Shown here in pieces: positions 23,504-33,655 of a DNA stretch of 64,000 nucleotides. Location: the NCBI RefSeq assembly GCF_022343555.1, contig NZ_JAKQZH010000001.1, positions 248,001 to 312,000 of the forward strand. The letters are read 5' to 3'. Positions within the stretch are counted from its first letter, which is position 1. Every line of letters begins with the position of its first letter. Position numbers and translations under genes: made by a program. The notes beneath the pieces were generated by a model. It searched no databases and was not told the origin of the DNA. It saw only the letters and a program-made list of their open reading frames with translations. The DNA comes from Marinobacter sp. C7. Its GTDB lineage: Bacteria > Pseudomonadota > Gammaproteobacteria > Pseudomonadales > Oleiphilaceae.

Positions 23504-24823
23504 ATGTCGTCCATGATACCCGTCAAGGAGTTTGCCGAGCGCCGTCGCAAGCTGATGGAGCGCATGGCGCCGGACAGTATCGCTATCCTGCCAGCGGCCC
23601 CCGAGCGGGTACGGAACCGGGATGTACTGCACCCTTTCCGTCAGGACAGTGACTTCCAGTATCTGACCGGCTTTGGTGAGCCGGAGGCGGTTCTGGCCTT
23701 GATACCCGGCCGGGAACATGGCGAAGCCGTTCTGTTCTGCAAGGAACGTCATCCGGAGAAGGAGCTGTGGGACGGCTTTCTATGCGGCCCCGAGGGTGCG
23801 ATCGAGCGTTTTGGTCTGGACGATGCCTTCCCGATCTCGGATATCGACGACATTTTGCCGGGTATGATCGAGGGGCGCAGCCGGGTCTATTACCCCCTGG
23901 GCAAGGACCAGAGCTTTGACCACCGGGTCATGGAATGGGTAAAGACCATCCGCAGCAAGGTCCGCACTGGCGCCCATCCACCCGGCGAGTTTGTGGCCCT
24001 GGAACACCTGCTTCACGATCTGCGCCTGTACAAGAGCGCCAACGAGATCAAGGTGATGGCGAAGGCGGGCAAGATCAGCGCCGAGGCTCACCGGAATGCC
24101 ATGAAACGGGCGCGCCAGGGTGGCTTTGAATACAACCTGGAAGCCACACTGATTCACACGTTCATGGAACACGGCGCCCGCTCCACCGCCTATCCGTCGA
24201 TTGTGGGCGGTGGCGCCAATGGCTGCATTCTGCATTACATCGAGAACAGTGCGCCTCTCAGGGACGGCGACCTGGTGCTGATCGATGCCGGGTGCGAACT
24301 GGAATGCTACGCCTCGGATATCACCCGGACCTTCCCGGTCAGCGGCAGATTCAGCCCGGAACAGCGTGCCCTCTACGAAGTGGTGCTGGCAGCCCAGTAT
24401 GAGGCGATTGACGCCGTGCGCCCGGGCAACCACTGGAACCATGCCCATGAGGCGGCACTCAGGGTGCTCACCCAGGGGCTGATTGATCTCGGGTTGTTGT
24501 CCGGGAGCGTGGACGAGGCCATCGAGAAGGAAGCCTACAAACCGTTTTTCATGCACCGCACCGGCCATTGGCTGGGGCTTGATGTACATGACGTCGGTGA
24601 CTACCGGATCGGTGAGGCCTGGCGGGAGCTCGAGCCGGGAATGACTCTGACGGTGGAGCCCGGCCTGTACATCGCCCCGGACAACACCAGTGTCGATGAA
24701 AAGTGGCGTGGTATCGGCATCCGCATCGAAGACGACGTGGTGGTGACCAAAGACGGTTGCCGCGTGTTGACGGACGAGGTGCCCAAGACCATTGCCGAAA
24801 TTGAAGCGTTGATGGCGGAATAG
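23504..24823 (+). CDS. pepP: Xaa-Pro aminopeptidase
   Basis: Dimanganese metallopeptidase removing N-terminal residues before proline. About 439 residues: an N-terminal creatinase-like domain (FRQDSDFQYLTGFGEPEAVL) and the pita-bread catalytic domain. Metal ligands are visible in DAGCELECYASDITRTFP (two Asp), HRTGHWLGLDVHD (His), VEPGLYI (Glu) and RIEDDVVV (Glu). GGGAG upstream supports the ATG of MSSMIPVKEF rather than an in-frame ATG 12 bases earlier. Four bases separate it from ubiH. Confidence 0.96.
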   Translation: MSSMIPVKEFAERRRKLMERMAPDSIAILPAAPERVRNRDVLHPFRQDSDFQYLTGFGEPEAVLALIPGREHGEAVLFCKERHPEKELWDGFLCGPEGAIERFGLDDAFPISDIDDILPGMIEGRSRVYYPLGKDQSFDHRVMEWVKTIRSKVRTGAHPPGEFVALEHLLHDLRLYKSANEIKVMAKAGKISAEAHRNAMKRARQGGFEYNLEATLIHTFMEHGARSTAYPSIVGGGANGCILHYIENSAPLRDGDLVLIDAGCELECYASDITRTFPVSGRFSPEQRALYEVVLAAQYEAIDAVRPGNHWNHAHEAALRVLTQGLIDLGLLSGSVDEAIEKEAYKPFFMHRTGHWLGLDVHDVGDYRIGEAWRELEPGMTLTVEPGLYIAPDNTSVDEKWRGIGIRIEDDVVVTKDGCRVLTDEVPKTIAEIEALMAE

Positions 24824-24827
24824 CACG

Positions 24828-26111
24828 GTGACCGCACCTGACACTGACCTGATCATCGCCGGCGGCGGGCTGGCCGGCGCGACCCTGGCGCTGGCCCTCG
24901 CCCGCGCTGTACCGGAGCTTCGGGTGACCGTGGTGGAAACCTTCCCGCTGTCCCCGGATGCGCTGCCGGAAGATTACCAGCCCAGTTATGACGCCCGTTC
25001 TACCGCCTTGTCGTGGGGCTCCAGGCTGATTTTTGACGAACTCGGGCTGTGGCCGGCGCTATCCGAACATGCCACGCCCATCCGCCATATCCATGTCTCC
25101 GACCGTGGTCATTTCGGGGCCACCCGGTTACATGCGGAGGACCATCACCAGGCGGCTTTGGGCTACGTGGCCGACAACCGCTGGATGGGCTTGTGCCTGA
25201 TGCGCGCGTTACTGGATACCCGCGTGCAGTGGCGGGCACCCGCGGAAGTCCTGGACATGACGCCGACCGCTGACGGCGTGGAAGTCCTGATCCGTGAAGG
25301 GGAGCAGGAACGAGGGCTGACCGGTCAATGTCTGGTCGTTGCCGATGGTGGCCGTTCCGGTCTGCGGGAGAAGCTGGGCTTTGTCACGCGCACCGGGAAC
25401 TATGGCCAGAATGCCCTGATTGCCAATGTCTCCACCAGCGAATCCCACCGCTTTACCGCCTATGAACGCTTTACCGGGGCCGGCCCGATGGCCCTGTTGC
25501 CCCACGGCTCACCCTTCCGTGCCGAAAACCAGTCGGCCCTGGTGTGGACCCTGACTGATGAAGCTCTGGCCGAAGTGCTGGAGCTGTCGGATGAAGAGAA
25601 GTGCCAGCGTTTGCAGGAGCGGTTTGGCTGGCGCCTGGGTCGTTTTACCAAGATCGGCCAGTGCAGCCACTATCCCCTGAAACTGACGACGGTCGACGAG
25701 CCCGTGCGCCCGGGTGTGGCGCTGGTGGGTAATGCCGCCCATGCTTTGCATCCGGTGGCAGGGCAGGGATTCAACCTGGCTCTCAGGGGATTGATGACCC
25801 TGGTGGAGCAGTTCCGGCGGGCCGTGGACGAGGGCCGTTCGCTCGGTGAACTGACTGTGCTCAGGGCCTACCAGCGAGGCCATCGCCGGGACTGGCAGCA
25901 GACGGTGCAGTTCTCGGACTCGTTGATCCGGATCTTCGGCCAGTCGTTGCCACCGCTGACTTCCGTAAGGGATGCCGGACTGGTGGGCCTGGACCTGGTG
26001 CCCGGTGCCAAACGCTGGTTCGCCCGCAAAGCCATGGGCATCGGGGGCCGCAGGCCCGCTGTTCCGTCAGCACCCACCGCGGCGAGTGAGGAGACCCGCC
26101 ATGACCAGTAA
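24828..26111 (+). CDS. ubiH: 2-octaprenyl-6-methoxyphenyl hydroxylase UbiH
   Basis: FAD-dependent monooxygenase of aerobic ubiquinone synthesis. 427 residues: N-terminal FAD-binding LIIAGGGLAGATLALALA, a mid-protein segment with CLVVADGGRSGLREKLG (DG motif), and the C-terminal GNAAHALHPVAGQGFNLALR that contacts FAD. It starts with GTG. It precedes a second hydroxylase of the same family, with which it overlaps by 11 bases. Confidence 0.94.
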   Translation: MTAPDTDLIIAGGGLAGATLALALARAVPELRVTVVETFPLSPDALPEDYQPSYDARSTALSWGSRLIFDELGLWPALSEHATPIRHIHVSDRGHFGATRLHAEDHHQAALGYVADNRWMGLCLMRALLDTRVQWRAPAEVLDMTPTADGVEVLIREGEQERGLTGQCLVVADGGRSGLREKLGFVTRTGNYGQNALIANVSTSESHRFTAYERFTGAGPMALLPHGSPFRAENQSALVWTLTDEALAEVLELSDEEKCQRLQERFGWRLGRFTKIGQCSHYPLKLTTVDEPVRPGVALVGNAAHALHPVAGQGFNLALRGLMTLVEQFRRAVDEGRSLGELTVLRAYQRGHRRDWQQTVQFSDSLIRIFGQSLPPLTSVRDAGLVGLDLVPGAKRWFARKAMGIGGRRPAVPSAPTAASEETRHDQ

Positions 26112-27324
26112 GGCCGCAACCCGGCGCTTTGATATTGTCATCGTTGGTGGCGGCATGATCGGATCCGCCCTGGCGCTGGGCTTGTCCCGTCAGGGCTGGC
26201 ACGTGGCGCTGGTGGAAGGTGCCCGTCGAGATGCCGTGCTGGCGGCCCGGGAGCCGGCCCTGACGGTGGATGATTTCGAGCCCCGGGTCAGTGCCATCTC
26301 CTTGGCCAGTGAGCGCCTGCTGGATGAGCTGGGGGCCTGGACCGGCGTACTGGAGAGTCGTCACTGCAGCTACCGGGAAATGGTCGTCTGGGATGGTGAC
26401 GGAACCGGCAGGATTCAGTTTGATGCCGCCGAACTGCATGCCCGGGCGTTGGGAACCATCGTCGAAAACCGGGACCTGGTTCGTGCCCTGTTCCGGGAAC
26501 TCCTTGCCAGTGATGTGGCGCTGATCGACGGTGTCCGGGTGCGGAGCTGGTCCAGGGCGCAGGGCGTTGAACTGGAGGACGGGCGTCGTCTGATGGCCCG
26601 GCTCGTGATCGGGGCGGATGGTGCAAACTCGCGCCTGCGCCAGTGGGCGGGTTTGCCGACCCGTGAGTGGGACTATGACCAGCAGGCGGTTGTCTGCACC
26701 GTTCAGACCACGCGGAGTCACCGCCACACCGCCTGGCAACGGTTTTCGCTGACCGGCCCGCTGGCATTCCTGCCGCTTCTGAATGAAAGCTCTGATGAGC
26801 ATTTCTGTTCCATTGTCTGGTCGCAGGATACCCCGGAGGCCCGCCGCTTGATGGCCCTCGGGGATGAGGCTTTCCGGCAGGAGCTGGAGCAGGCCATCGA
26901 GGGCGAGCTGGGTGCCGTGACACAGGTCTCGCGCCGTTTCGCCTTCCCCCTGCGCCAGCGCCATGCCAAGGACTATGTGGCCGACGGACTGGCCCTGGTG
27001 GGTGACGCCGCCCATACGATCCATCCCCTGGCAGGTCAGGGCGCCAACCTGGGTTATGGTGATGTGCGGGTCTTGCTCGAAGAGCTGGCGCGCGCCATGG
27101 CGCAGGGCCTCGCGCCTGATGACGAACTCGTTCTGGCCCGCTACCAGCGCCGTCGCAAGGGTGAGAACCTGGCCATGATGGCGGCCATGGAGGGCTTCAA
27201 GCAGTTATTCGCCCGCGATGAGCTGCCGCTGCGCTGGCTTCGCAACGCCGGCATGCGCTGGCTGGACCGGCTGGGGCCGGTCAAGAATCGTATAGCCGCC
27301 GAGGCCATGGGCCTCGTTGATTGA
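26101..27324 (+). CDS. ubiI: UbiI/VisC-type ubiquinone hydroxylase
   Basis: FAD-dependent monooxygenase paralogous to UbiH, about 407 residues. Motifs are IVIVGGGMIGSALALGLS, GADGANSRLRQWAGL, and VGDAAHTIHPLAGQGANLGY. UbiI hydroxylates C5 of the ring in E. coli; the related UbiF and UbiM act at other positions, and sequence by eye does not separate them, so the symbol follows gene order (pepP-ubiH-ubiI). The start follows a purine-rich stretch inside the end of ubiH. Confidence 0.85.
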   Translation: MTSKAATRRFDIVIVGGGMIGSALALGLSRQGWHVALVEGARRDAVLAAREPALTVDDFEPRVSAISLASERLLDELGAWTGVLESRHCSYREMVVWDGDGTGRIQFDAAELHARALGTIVENRDLVRALFRELLASDVALIDGVRVRSWSRAQGVELEDGRRLMARLVIGADGANSRLRQWAGLPTREWDYDQQAVVCTVQTTRSHRHTAWQRFSLTGPLAFLPLLNESSDEHFCSIVWSQDTPEARRLMALGDEAFRQELEQAIEGELGAVTQVSRRFAFPLRQRHAKDYVADGLALVGDAAHTIHPLAGQGANLGYGDVRVLLEELARAMAQGLAPDDELVLARYQRRRKGENLAMMAAMEGFKQLFARDELPLRWLRNAGMRWLDRLGPVKNRIAAEAMGLVD

Positions 27325-27355
27325 CCGATAGACCACCCAAACAAGGGATTTGTCC

Positions 27356-28279
27356 ATGGCAGGAAGCAGTCTGCTCGCACTGATCGATGACATCGCCACG
27401 ATCCTCGACGATGTCTCCCTCATGACCAAGACCGCCACCAAGAAAACCGCGGGGGTTCTGGGGGATGACCTGGCGCTCAATGCCCAGCAGGTTACCGGTG
27501 TGAAGCCGGCCCGGGAGCTGCCGGTGGTCTGGGCGGTCGCCAAGGGCTCATTCATCAACAAGGCCATCCTGGTCCCGGCGGCCGTGGCCATCAGTTTCTT
27601 TGTGCCCTGGCTGGTGACCCCGCTGTTGATGCTCGGTGGTGCCTTCCTGTGCTTTGAAGGTTTCGAGAAGCTGGCCCACAAATTCCTCCACGGCAAGGAG
27701 GAGGATGCGCACAAGAAGGAGTTGCAGGAGGCCCTGAAGAACCCGGAGGCCGACCTGAAGGCGCTGGAGAAGGACAAGATCAAAGGCGCAATTCGAACGG
27801 ACTTTATCCTGTCGGCGGAGATCATTGCCATTACCCTGGGAACCGTTACCGGGCAGAGCATTGGCATGCAGTTTCTGGTGCTGACCGTCGTGGCAGCGAT
27901 GATCACGGTCGGGGTTTATGGACTGGTGGCCGGTATCGTGAAGCTGGACGATGGCGGTCTGTACCTGAGTCAGAAGGACAGCGCGCTCGCCCAACGCGTC
28001 GGTGAGGGCATTCTCTGGCTGGCGCCGTACATGATGAAAACCCTGTCGATCCTGGGCACCATCGCCATGTTCCTGGTGGGCGGCGGGATTCTCACTCACG
28101 GCCTGCCGCCGATCTATGACGCTATCCATCATTTCGCAGAAGGTTTTGGCGGTGTTGGCGCGACCCTGGTGTCGACGCTGGCGAATGGACTTTTCGGGGT
28201 TCTGGCCGGCGCCATTCTGGTCGCAGTGCTGACGCCGTTGATCAACCTGTGGCAGAAGCGCGGCGGGGAGACGGCCTGA
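27356..28279 (+). CDS. DUF808 family membrane protein
   Basis: About 307 residues, YedI-like. The opening SSLLALIDDIATILDDVSLM with the following TKTATKKTAGVLGDDLALNA is the family hallmark. Four to five membrane helices follow, including ILVPAAVAISFFVPWLVTPL and later ILWLAPYMMKTLSILGTIAM. A charged cytoplasmic loop rich in Lys/Glu lies near 115-140. Function is unknown. AAGGGA precedes the start; TTG two codons upstream is possible. It stands alone between ubiI and rsmE. Confidence 0.88.
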   Translation: MAGSSLLALIDDIATILDDVSLMTKTATKKTAGVLGDDLALNAQQVTGVKPARELPVVWAVAKGSFINKAILVPAAVAISFFVPWLVTPLLMLGGAFLCFEGFEKLAHKFLHGKEEDAHKKELQEALKNPEADLKALEKDKIKGAIRTDFILSAEIIAITLGTVTGQSIGMQFLVLTVVAAMITVGVYGLVAGIVKLDDGGLYLSQKDSALAQRVGEGILWLAPYMMKTLSILGTIAMFLVGGGILTHGLPPIYDAIHHFAEGFGGVGATLVSTLANGLFGVLAGAILVAVLTPLINLWQKRGGETA

Positions 28280-28294
28280 AAACGAGGCCCGGCC

Positions 28295-29014
28295 TTAACC
28301 GCAGGCGTCGAAGAGCCGGCTGATCAGCACCGGTACCGCCGTCTCCACCCGCAGGATCCGGGGGCCGAGATGGACCCCCTCGCAGCCGGCTTCCTCCAGC
28401 TTACCCACCTCGTAGTGGGTGAACCCGCCCTCGGGACCGACACACAACACGGCCGGTTCATCCAGGTGCACAGGGCAGGGCGTCGGGGTGCCCGGATGGG
28501 CTACCAGGGCCCGCTTCCCGGCGAGGATGCCCGGCAGTTCGTCTTCCACGAAGGGCTTGAACAGTTTGCGGATGTGAACGGTCGGCATCACTGTATCCCT
28601 GGCCTGCTCCAGGCCCAGAGTCAGGTTTTCCCGAAGGTTATCCTCCGAGAGCCAGGGTGTCTGCCAGAAGCTCTTTTCCACCTTGTAGCTGTTGATCAGC
28701 CAGAGATCCTTGATGCCCAGGGAGGCGCAGGTCTGGAGTACCCGGCGGAACATCTTGGGGCGGGGCATGGCCAGGACCAGGGTGAGCGGCACCGAAGGCG
28801 GAGGTTGCTGGTCCAGGGTCACCCGTAGTTCCGCTTCGGTACTCGTGAGGCGAACCACCTCCCCGGTACCCATGAGGCCATTACTGCGGCCCACAGGAAT
28901 GTGATCGCCCGCAGCGACTTTCAACACGGTATGCAGGTGGGAAAGCCGACGGCCGGTCAGGATGGCCCGGTCCGGTGCAACAAAATCCTCGTCAAACAGC
29001 AGCGCCAGGTTCAT
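28295..29014 (-). CDS. rsmE: 16S rRNA (uracil-1498-N3)-methyltransferase
   Basis: SPOUT-class enzyme methylating U1498 of 16S rRNA. 239 residues with an N-terminal PUA-like domain (DEDFVAPDRAILTGRRLSHL) and a knotted C-terminal domain with CVGPEGGFTHYEVGKLEEAG and LGPRILRVETAVPVLIS, the SAM-binding trefoil motifs. Its start overlaps the stop of tatC by 4 bases. Confidence 0.96.
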   Translation of the reverse strand: MNLALLFDEDFVAPDRAILTGRRLSHLHTVLKVAAGDHIPVGRSNGLMGTGEVVRLTSTEAELRVTLDQQPPPSVPLTLVLAMPRPKMFRRVLQTCASLGIKDLWLINSYKVEKSFWQTPWLSEDNLRENLTLGLEQARDTVMPTVHIRKLFKPFVEDELPGILAGKRALVAHPGTPTPCPVHLDEPAVLCVGPEGGFTHYEVGKLEEAGCEGVHLGPRILRVETAVPVLISRLFDACG

Positions 29015-29796
29015 TCGCCGGGGAAGTCTTCGGAATCCTCGCTGGTCACCTCACGGCGGGCCAGGCGACCGAACAGGATGCCGAACTCGAACAGGATCCA
29101 CATGGGCACCGCGAGCAGGGTCTGGGAGATGATGTCCGGAGGTGTCAGCATCATGCCGATGATAAAGCAGGCAACGACTACGTAGGGACGCTTGGCTGCC
29201 AGGTCGTCCGGGGTTGTAGCGCCGGTCAGAATCAACAGTACGGTGGCGATGGGAATCTCGAACGCCACTCCGAAGGCAAAGAACATTTTGAGCACGAAAT
29301 TCAGGTAGCTGCTGATGTCCGGCAGCTCCACGATACCCTCGGGCCCGATAGCGGTGAAAAACCCGAAGACCAGTGGAAAAACCACGTAATAGGCGAATGC
29401 GGCACCTGCGTAAAACAGGATGACCGAGGTGAACAGCAGCGGAAACGCCAGTCGCTTTTCATGGGCATAGAGCCCCGGGGCAATAAAGCTCCAGAGCTGG
29501 TACAGGATGATGGGAATCGCGGCAAACACCGATAGCACCAGCGCCAGCTTCAGGGGGGCGAAGAAGGGCGAGGTGACGTCGGTGGCGATCATGGTCTGCC
29601 CGATGGGCAGAAGCTCCCGGATCGGCTCGCTGAGCCAGAGATACAGTTCATTGGCGAAGGGGTAGATCGCGGCGAAACAGATCACCACGGCCAGTACCAT
29701 CTTCAGTAGCCGGTTCCGAAGCTCGAGCAGGTGCTCGATCAGTGGCATTTCCTGTTGTTCGGGATGGATCTGGTTGCCGTCTGGCTGTTGGGTCAT
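29011..29796 (-). CDS. tatC: Sec-independent translocase TatC
   Basis: Receptor subunit that binds twin-arginine signal peptides. 261 residues with six membrane helices. The conserved N-terminal region MPLIEHLLELRNRLLKMVLA and the loop SFIAPGLYAHEK with its downstream helices are typical. It overlaps tatB by 4 bases, giving the order tatA-tatB-tatC. The window also encodes periplasmic metalloproteins, though the quinoprotein and cytochrome here carry Sec-type signals. Confidence 0.97.
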   Translation of the reverse strand: MTQQPDGNQIHPEQQEMPLIEHLLELRNRLLKMVLAVVICFAAIYPFANELYLWLSEPIRELLPIGQTMIATDVTSPFFAPLKLALVLSVFAAIPIILYQLWSFIAPGLYAHEKRLAFPLLFTSVILFYAGAAFAYYVVFPLVFGFFTAIGPEGIVELPDISSYLNFVLKMFFAFGVAFEIPIATVLLILTGATTPDDLAAKRPYVVVACFIIGMMLTPPDIISQTLLAVPMWILFEFGILFGRLARREVTSEDSEDFPGE

Positions 29797-30248
29797 GAAC
29801 GGTTATCCGACGGGCCTGGTTGGGTCTCGCGTTCACCGGAAGATTCACTGGACGGATCCGGTGTCTTGTTGTCCTGGCCGGTGTTGGTGGCGGAGCCCGT
29901 CTCGTCACTCTCGCCTGCCATCCGGCGTGTTGCCGGCGCTGGCCTGGGCTTGCTGGTCTCACTATCGGACAGGATCATGTGCTCGTACTTCTTGGCCTCG
30001 TCCAGGGCTCCCCGTACGGTTTGTTGCACGTCATCCAGACCAACGTCGCCGGCTTTGCGGAGCTCTTCCCGCAATTCCTCGGCCTTCAGCTGGCGGTCCA
30101 GCTCGGAACTGAACTGGCTGACCATGCGACGCGCCGCACCGACCCAGCGCCCGGCAGCCCGGGCGGCCGTGGGTAGCCGTTCGGGACCGAGTACCAAAAG
30201 GGCGATGACGCCGCAGATCAGCAGCTCAAGAAAGCCGATATCGAACAT
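29793..30248 (-). CDS. tatB: Sec-independent translocase TatB
   Basis: 151 residues: an N-terminal membrane helix MFDIGFLELLICGVIALLVL, the GPERLP hinge, an amphipathic helix (ARAAGRWVGAARRMVSQF) and a variable charged C-terminal tail. TatB links TatC to TatA assembly. It starts 11 bases after tatA ends. Confidence 0.96.
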   Translation of the reverse strand: MFDIGFLELLICGVIALLVLGPERLPTAARAAGRWVGAARRMVSQFSSELDRQLKAEELREELRKAGDVGLDDVQQTVRGALDEAKKYEHMILSDSETSKPRPAPATRRMAGESDETGSATNTGQDNKTPDPSSESSGERETQPGPSDNRS

Positions 30249-30259
30249 TCAGCCAGGTC

Positions 30260-30496
30260 TCAGCTGTTGGTTTTTTCCCGGGGCTTGTCTTCCGCTTCAG
30301 CCTGCTTCGGCTCGGCGTCGGACTTTCCCTCCAGGGACTCCTTGTCGTCCTTGGAGGTGTCTTCCTCGTTCATGGACTTCTTGAAGCCACGGATGGCACC
30401 GCCGAGGTCGCTGCCGATGTTCCGCAGTTTCTTGGTTCCGAATAACAGGATGACAATGCCAAGTACGATCAGGAGTTGCCAGATACTGATACCCAT
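30260..30496 (-). CDS. tatA: Sec-independent translocase TatA
   Basis: 78 residues with a short N-terminal helix ([18 protein letters not shown]), the FGTKKL hinge, an amphipathic helix and an acidic tail. TatA oligomers form the translocation path. The 91 bases between hisE and tatA hold no gene; a tatABC promoter may lie there. Confidence 0.96.
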   Translation of the reverse strand: MGISIWQLLIVLGIVILLFGTKKLRNIGSDLGGAIRGFKKSMNEEDTSKDDKESLEGKSDAEPKQAEAEDKPREKTNS

Positions 30497-30587
30497 GCGG
30501 GGTTCCTCATTCTCATTGTTTCAGTTCAAAGACATTGTACGTTAACGGAGCCAATATGCGGAAACCCCCGAAAGGGGTAACACCTGC

Positions 30588-30917
30588 CTACTTGCTCCGG
30601 GAAGCCTTCTCTTCCAGACCTGACAGGTCGAAGCGCCGTGCCAGCTCATTGAGGACGTCTTCAGGTCCCAGCCCCAGACGGGACAGCATGACCATACTGT
30701 GAAACCAGAGGTCAGCGGTCTCGTAGACCACGTCCGAGGTTTCGCCACTGTGTTCGGCATCCTTGGCCGCGAGCAGGGTTTCGGTGCATTCCTCGCCGAC
30801 CTTCTCCAGAATCTTGTTCAGGCCCCTGGCGTGCAGGCTGGCGACATAGGATGACTCAGGGTCTGCATTCTTGCGGGCTTCCAGTACCTGGGCCAGGCGT
30901 TCCAGTACATCACTCAC
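30588..30917 (-). CDS. hisE: Phosphoribosyl-ATP diphosphatase
   Basis: Second step of histidine synthesis. 109 residues of the MazG-like fold: [40 protein letters not shown] (metal-binding Glu) and [19 protein letters not shown]. The start is a GTG with GAGGAGC 5 bases upstream. It follows hisI closely (10 bases) and precedes tatABC, the pseudomonad arrangement in which HisI and HisE are separate proteins. Confidence 0.96.
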   Translation of the reverse strand: MSDVLERLAQVLEARKNADPESSYVASLHARGLNKILEKVGEECTETLLAAKDAEHSGETSDVVYETADLWFHSMVMLSRLGLGPEDVLNELARRFDLSGLEEKASRSK

Positions 30918-30927
30918 GGGCTGCTCC

Positions 30928-31344
30928 TCACTTGTTGCCGTAGATTGCGTCCGGATCCTTGATGACCGGATCCACCGCAACCCACTTACCGTCCTTCAGG
31001 GTACGGTAAAAACAGCTGCGCCGGCCAGTATGGCATGCAATGCCCCCTTTCTGCTCCACTTTCAGCAGGATCACGTCCTCGTCGCAATCCAGTCGGATAT
31101 CCCTGACCACCTGTTGGTGGCCGGACGTCTCGCCCTTGCGCCAGAGCTTGCTCCGGGAACGGGACCAGTACACCGCGTGGCCTTCTTCGGCAGTCAGTTG
31201 CAGGGATTCCCGGTTCATCCAGGCCATCATCAGGATCTCGCCGGTTTCGGCATCCTGGGCGATGGCCGGAACGAGGCCGTCCTCGGTCCAGCGAACGGCA
31301 TTCAGCCAGTCAGGGCTGTCGACAGTAGCTGAGCTTTCTTGCAT
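30928..31344 (-). CDS. hisI: Phosphoribosyl-AMP cyclohydrolase
   Basis: Third step of histidine synthesis, opening the purine ring. 138 residues. Key motifs are [30 protein letters not shown], the Mg-binding [16 protein letters not shown], and [11 protein letters not shown] with the zinc ligands. The ATG at 31344 gives the normal size; longer upstream frames are not supported. Confidence 0.96.
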   Translation of the reverse strand: MQESSATVDSPDWLNAVRWTEDGLVPAIAQDAETGEILMMAWMNRESLQLTAEEGHAVYWSRSRSKLWRKGETSGHQQVVRDIRLDCDEDVILLKVEQKGGIACHTGRRSCFYRTLKDGKWVAVDPVIKDPDAIYGNK

Positions 31345-31373
31345 TTGTGTGAATCCCGGTTTGTCTTTTGGTT

Positions 31374-33017
31374 TTAACGGCCGCCACGCAGGATCAGGCC
31401 GCCAGCGATAACCAGCAGGGCCCAGCTCCAGGCCGGCGTATTCTCGACCCAGGCCCGGGCTTCGGGCTGGGTTCCGATTGCCGCCGTAACGACCAGTACG
31501 GCGGCCAGACCGGCGCGGCGCCAGCGCCGTTCGGTACGGGCCTGCTGCTGTCGCAACAGTTCCAGTGTATCTCGGTTTTGCTGTTCGGTGGGGCCGGCGT
31601 GACGCATCTGTAGCAGGGCGTCGTGAATCAGTTGCGGCATTTCCGGTGACTGTTCGAGCCACGAGGGCAGGTGCGATTGCAGCGACTTCAGCAATCCGGA
31701 TGGCCCGATACGCTTGCGCATCCAGTCCTCAAGGAACGGTTGTGCGGTGCTCCAGAGGTCCAGTTCCGGGTACAGCTGGCGGCCAAGACCCTCCACGTTC
31801 AGCAGTGTTTTTTGCAGCAGCACCAACTGGGGCTGGACTTCCATGTTGAAGCGCCGGGCGGTCTGGAACAGTCGCAGCAGGAAGTGCCCGAAGGAGATGT
31901 CTTTAAGGGGCCGCTCAAAGATCGGCTCGCACACCGTCCGGATGGCCGCCTCGAACTCGTTGACCCGGGTGTCGGGCGGTACCCAGCCGGACTGGATGTG
32001 CAGCTGGGCCACCTGGCGGTAATCCCGGCGGAAAAACGCGAGCAGGTTGCGGGCCAGGTAGCTCTGGTCGTCCGGAGCCAGGGTGCCGACAATGCCGAAA
32101 TCGATGGCGATGTAACGGGGATCCGCCGGGTTGGAAACGTCCACAAAGATGTTGCCCGGGTGCATATCGGCGTGGAAGAAACTGTCCCGGAATACCTGGG
32201 TGAAGAAAATCTCGACGCCCTTCTCGGCCAGCACCTTCATGTTGACCCCTGCCGACTTCAGGGCCGGAACGTCGGCGATCGGGATGCCATGGATACGCTC
32301 CATGACCATTACGGACTTGCGGGTGTAGTCCCAGTCGATGAATGGAATGTAGATCAGTGACGAGTTTTCGAAATTCCTGCGCAGCTGGCTGGCGTTGGCG
32401 GCCTCGCGCTGGAGATCCAGCTCGTCATGGATGGTGGAATCATAGTCTGCCACCACGTCCACCGGGTGCAGGCGTTTGCCTTCGGACCAGTATTTTTCCA
32501 GTAGGCCGGCCATCAGGTACATCAGCGCCAGGTCCTGGTGAATGACCTTTTCAATGCCCGGCCGCAGCACCTTGACCACCACTTTCTGACCGTTGGGGAG
32601 GGTGGCGGCATGGACCTGGGCGACCGAGGCGGAGGCCATGGGATCCGGGGAGAACTCGGCAAAGAGTTCGGAGACCGGCTTGCCCAGTGAGGCTTCGATG
32701 ATGTCCCGGGCGGTGTTGCTCGGGAAAGGCGGCACCCGGTCCTGCAGCTGCTTCAGGGATTCGGCCATGTCATCGGGCAGCAGGTCGCGCCGGGTGGAAA
32801 GGATCTGACCGAACTTTACGAAGACCGGGCCAAGCTCCTCAAGGGCCAGACGCAGGCGGTCGCCCCGGCTCAGTTTCGGCTGCGGAAACAGGTGCCACGG
32901 CGCCAGCAGGAAAAAAACCTTCAGCGGGCCGGGTAACTCGGCGATGGGCAGAAACGTGTCCAGCCGGTAACGGCAGAATACCCAGGCAATACGGAACAGG
33001 CGTCTCAGGCGGGTCAC
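31374..33017 (-). CDS. ubiB: Ubiquinone biosynthesis regulatory kinase-like protein UbiB
   Basis: ADCK/ABC1 atypical kinase-like protein needed for ubiquinone synthesis, probably an ATPase that helps handle membrane-embedded intermediates. 547 residues. The KxGQ motif appears in [20 protein letters not shown], the Ala-rich loop in [13 protein letters not shown], and the kinase core in [13 protein letters not shown] and [14 protein letters not shown]-terminal membrane region (about 500-545) has two hydrophobic spans. The GTG start overlaps the end of ubiJ by 4 bases. Confidence 0.95.
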   Translation of the reverse strand: MTRLRRLFRIAWVFCRYRLDTFLPIAELPGPLKVFFLLAPWHLFPQPKLSRGDRLRLALEELGPVFVKFGQILSTRRDLLPDDMAESLKQLQDRVPPFPSNTARDIIEASLGKPVSELFAEFSPDPMASASVAQVHAATLPNGQKVVVKVLRPGIEKVIHQDLALMYLMAGLLEKYWSEGKRLHPVDVVADYDSTIHDELDLQREAANASQLRRNFENSSLIYIPFIDWDYTRKSVMVMERIHGIPIADVPALKSAGVNMKVLAEKGVEIFFTQVFRDSFFHADMHPGNIFVDVSNPADPRYIAIDFGIVGTLAPDDQSYLARNLLAFFRRDYRQVAQLHIQSGWVPPDTRVNEFEAAIRTVCEPIFERPLKDISFGHFLLRLFQTARRFNMEVQPQLVLLQKTLLNVEGLGRQLYPELDLWSTAQPFLEDWMRKRIGPSGLLKSLQSHLPSWLEQSPEMPQLIHDALLQMRHAGPTEQQNRDTLELLRQQQARTERRWRRAGLAAVLVVTAAIGTQPEARAWVENTPAWSWALLVIAGGLILRGGR

Positions 33018-33655
33018 GGGGTCTCCGGTTCGTCGGTGTTTCCGGGCTCTTCCAGCAGTCTGAGCCGGGCCTCCAGGCGTTCGGTGCGGAGGTTCAGCTC
33101 GTCGATATCCCCGAACGTTGCCTCCAGTTCCCGGCGCCCGGGCAGGGCACGGCTCTCCTCGTGGATGTATTCCTCGAGGTTGGCGTTCATGGCGTGTATT
33201 GCCTGCCGGCTCCATTTCACCGCATTGCGGATGCGCTTGCCGAGAAAGTGGGCCGGGACATCGCCGATGTGCCGGGCCATGGCGGCTTCCCAGTCGGGAT
33301 CAAGCTGGTTCAGGGCCCGCTGGAGCTGGTGGGCGAGGCCGGTATCTCCGTTTACGTCCAGCCGCCCGTCGCTGAATACGCGGTCGTCGCCGACGGCGAG
33401 GGCTGCGAAGGCAACCGGGCGACCGCTGATCTGCAGGGCTGGTTGCTCAGAAGGCTGGCTGCTCACCTTCACCCGTTGGCCTGCGCGGTCGAGGGTGTAA
33501 GTCAGTGCTACCGGTGCCGTGATGTTGAGCTGCACGGGGCCCGTCAGCGCCTGCATCAGAGCCTCACGTCCTGCCGGGTCCAGTTCGAGCGCCTGGTTCA
33601 GGGCATTCTCGACGATGGCGCTGGCAGCGGCCAGCAGGGTCGGGCCCGGAAACAT
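33014..33655 (-). CDS. ubiJ: Ubiquinone biosynthesis accessory factor UbiJ
   Basis: 213-residue SCP2-domain protein that binds ubiquinone intermediates in the cytosolic Ubi complex with UbiK. Visible are the hydrophobic N-terminus ([20 protein letters not shown]), an SCP2-like beta region with [14 protein letters not shown], and a C-terminal coiled coil ([20 protein letters not shown]). The position between ubiE and ubiB, with single-base or 4-base junctions, is the conserved ubiEJB operon. Confidence 0.93.
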   Translation of the reverse strand: MFPGPTLLAAASAIVENALNQALELDPAGREALMQALTGPVQLNITAPVALTYTLDRAGQRVKVSSQPSEQPALQISGRPVAFAALAVGDDRVFSDGRLDVNGDTGLAHQLQRALNQLDPDWEAAMARHIGDVPAHFLGKRIRNAVKWSRQAIHAMNANLEEYIHEESRALPGRRELEATFGDIDELNLRTERLEARLRLLEEPGNTDEPETP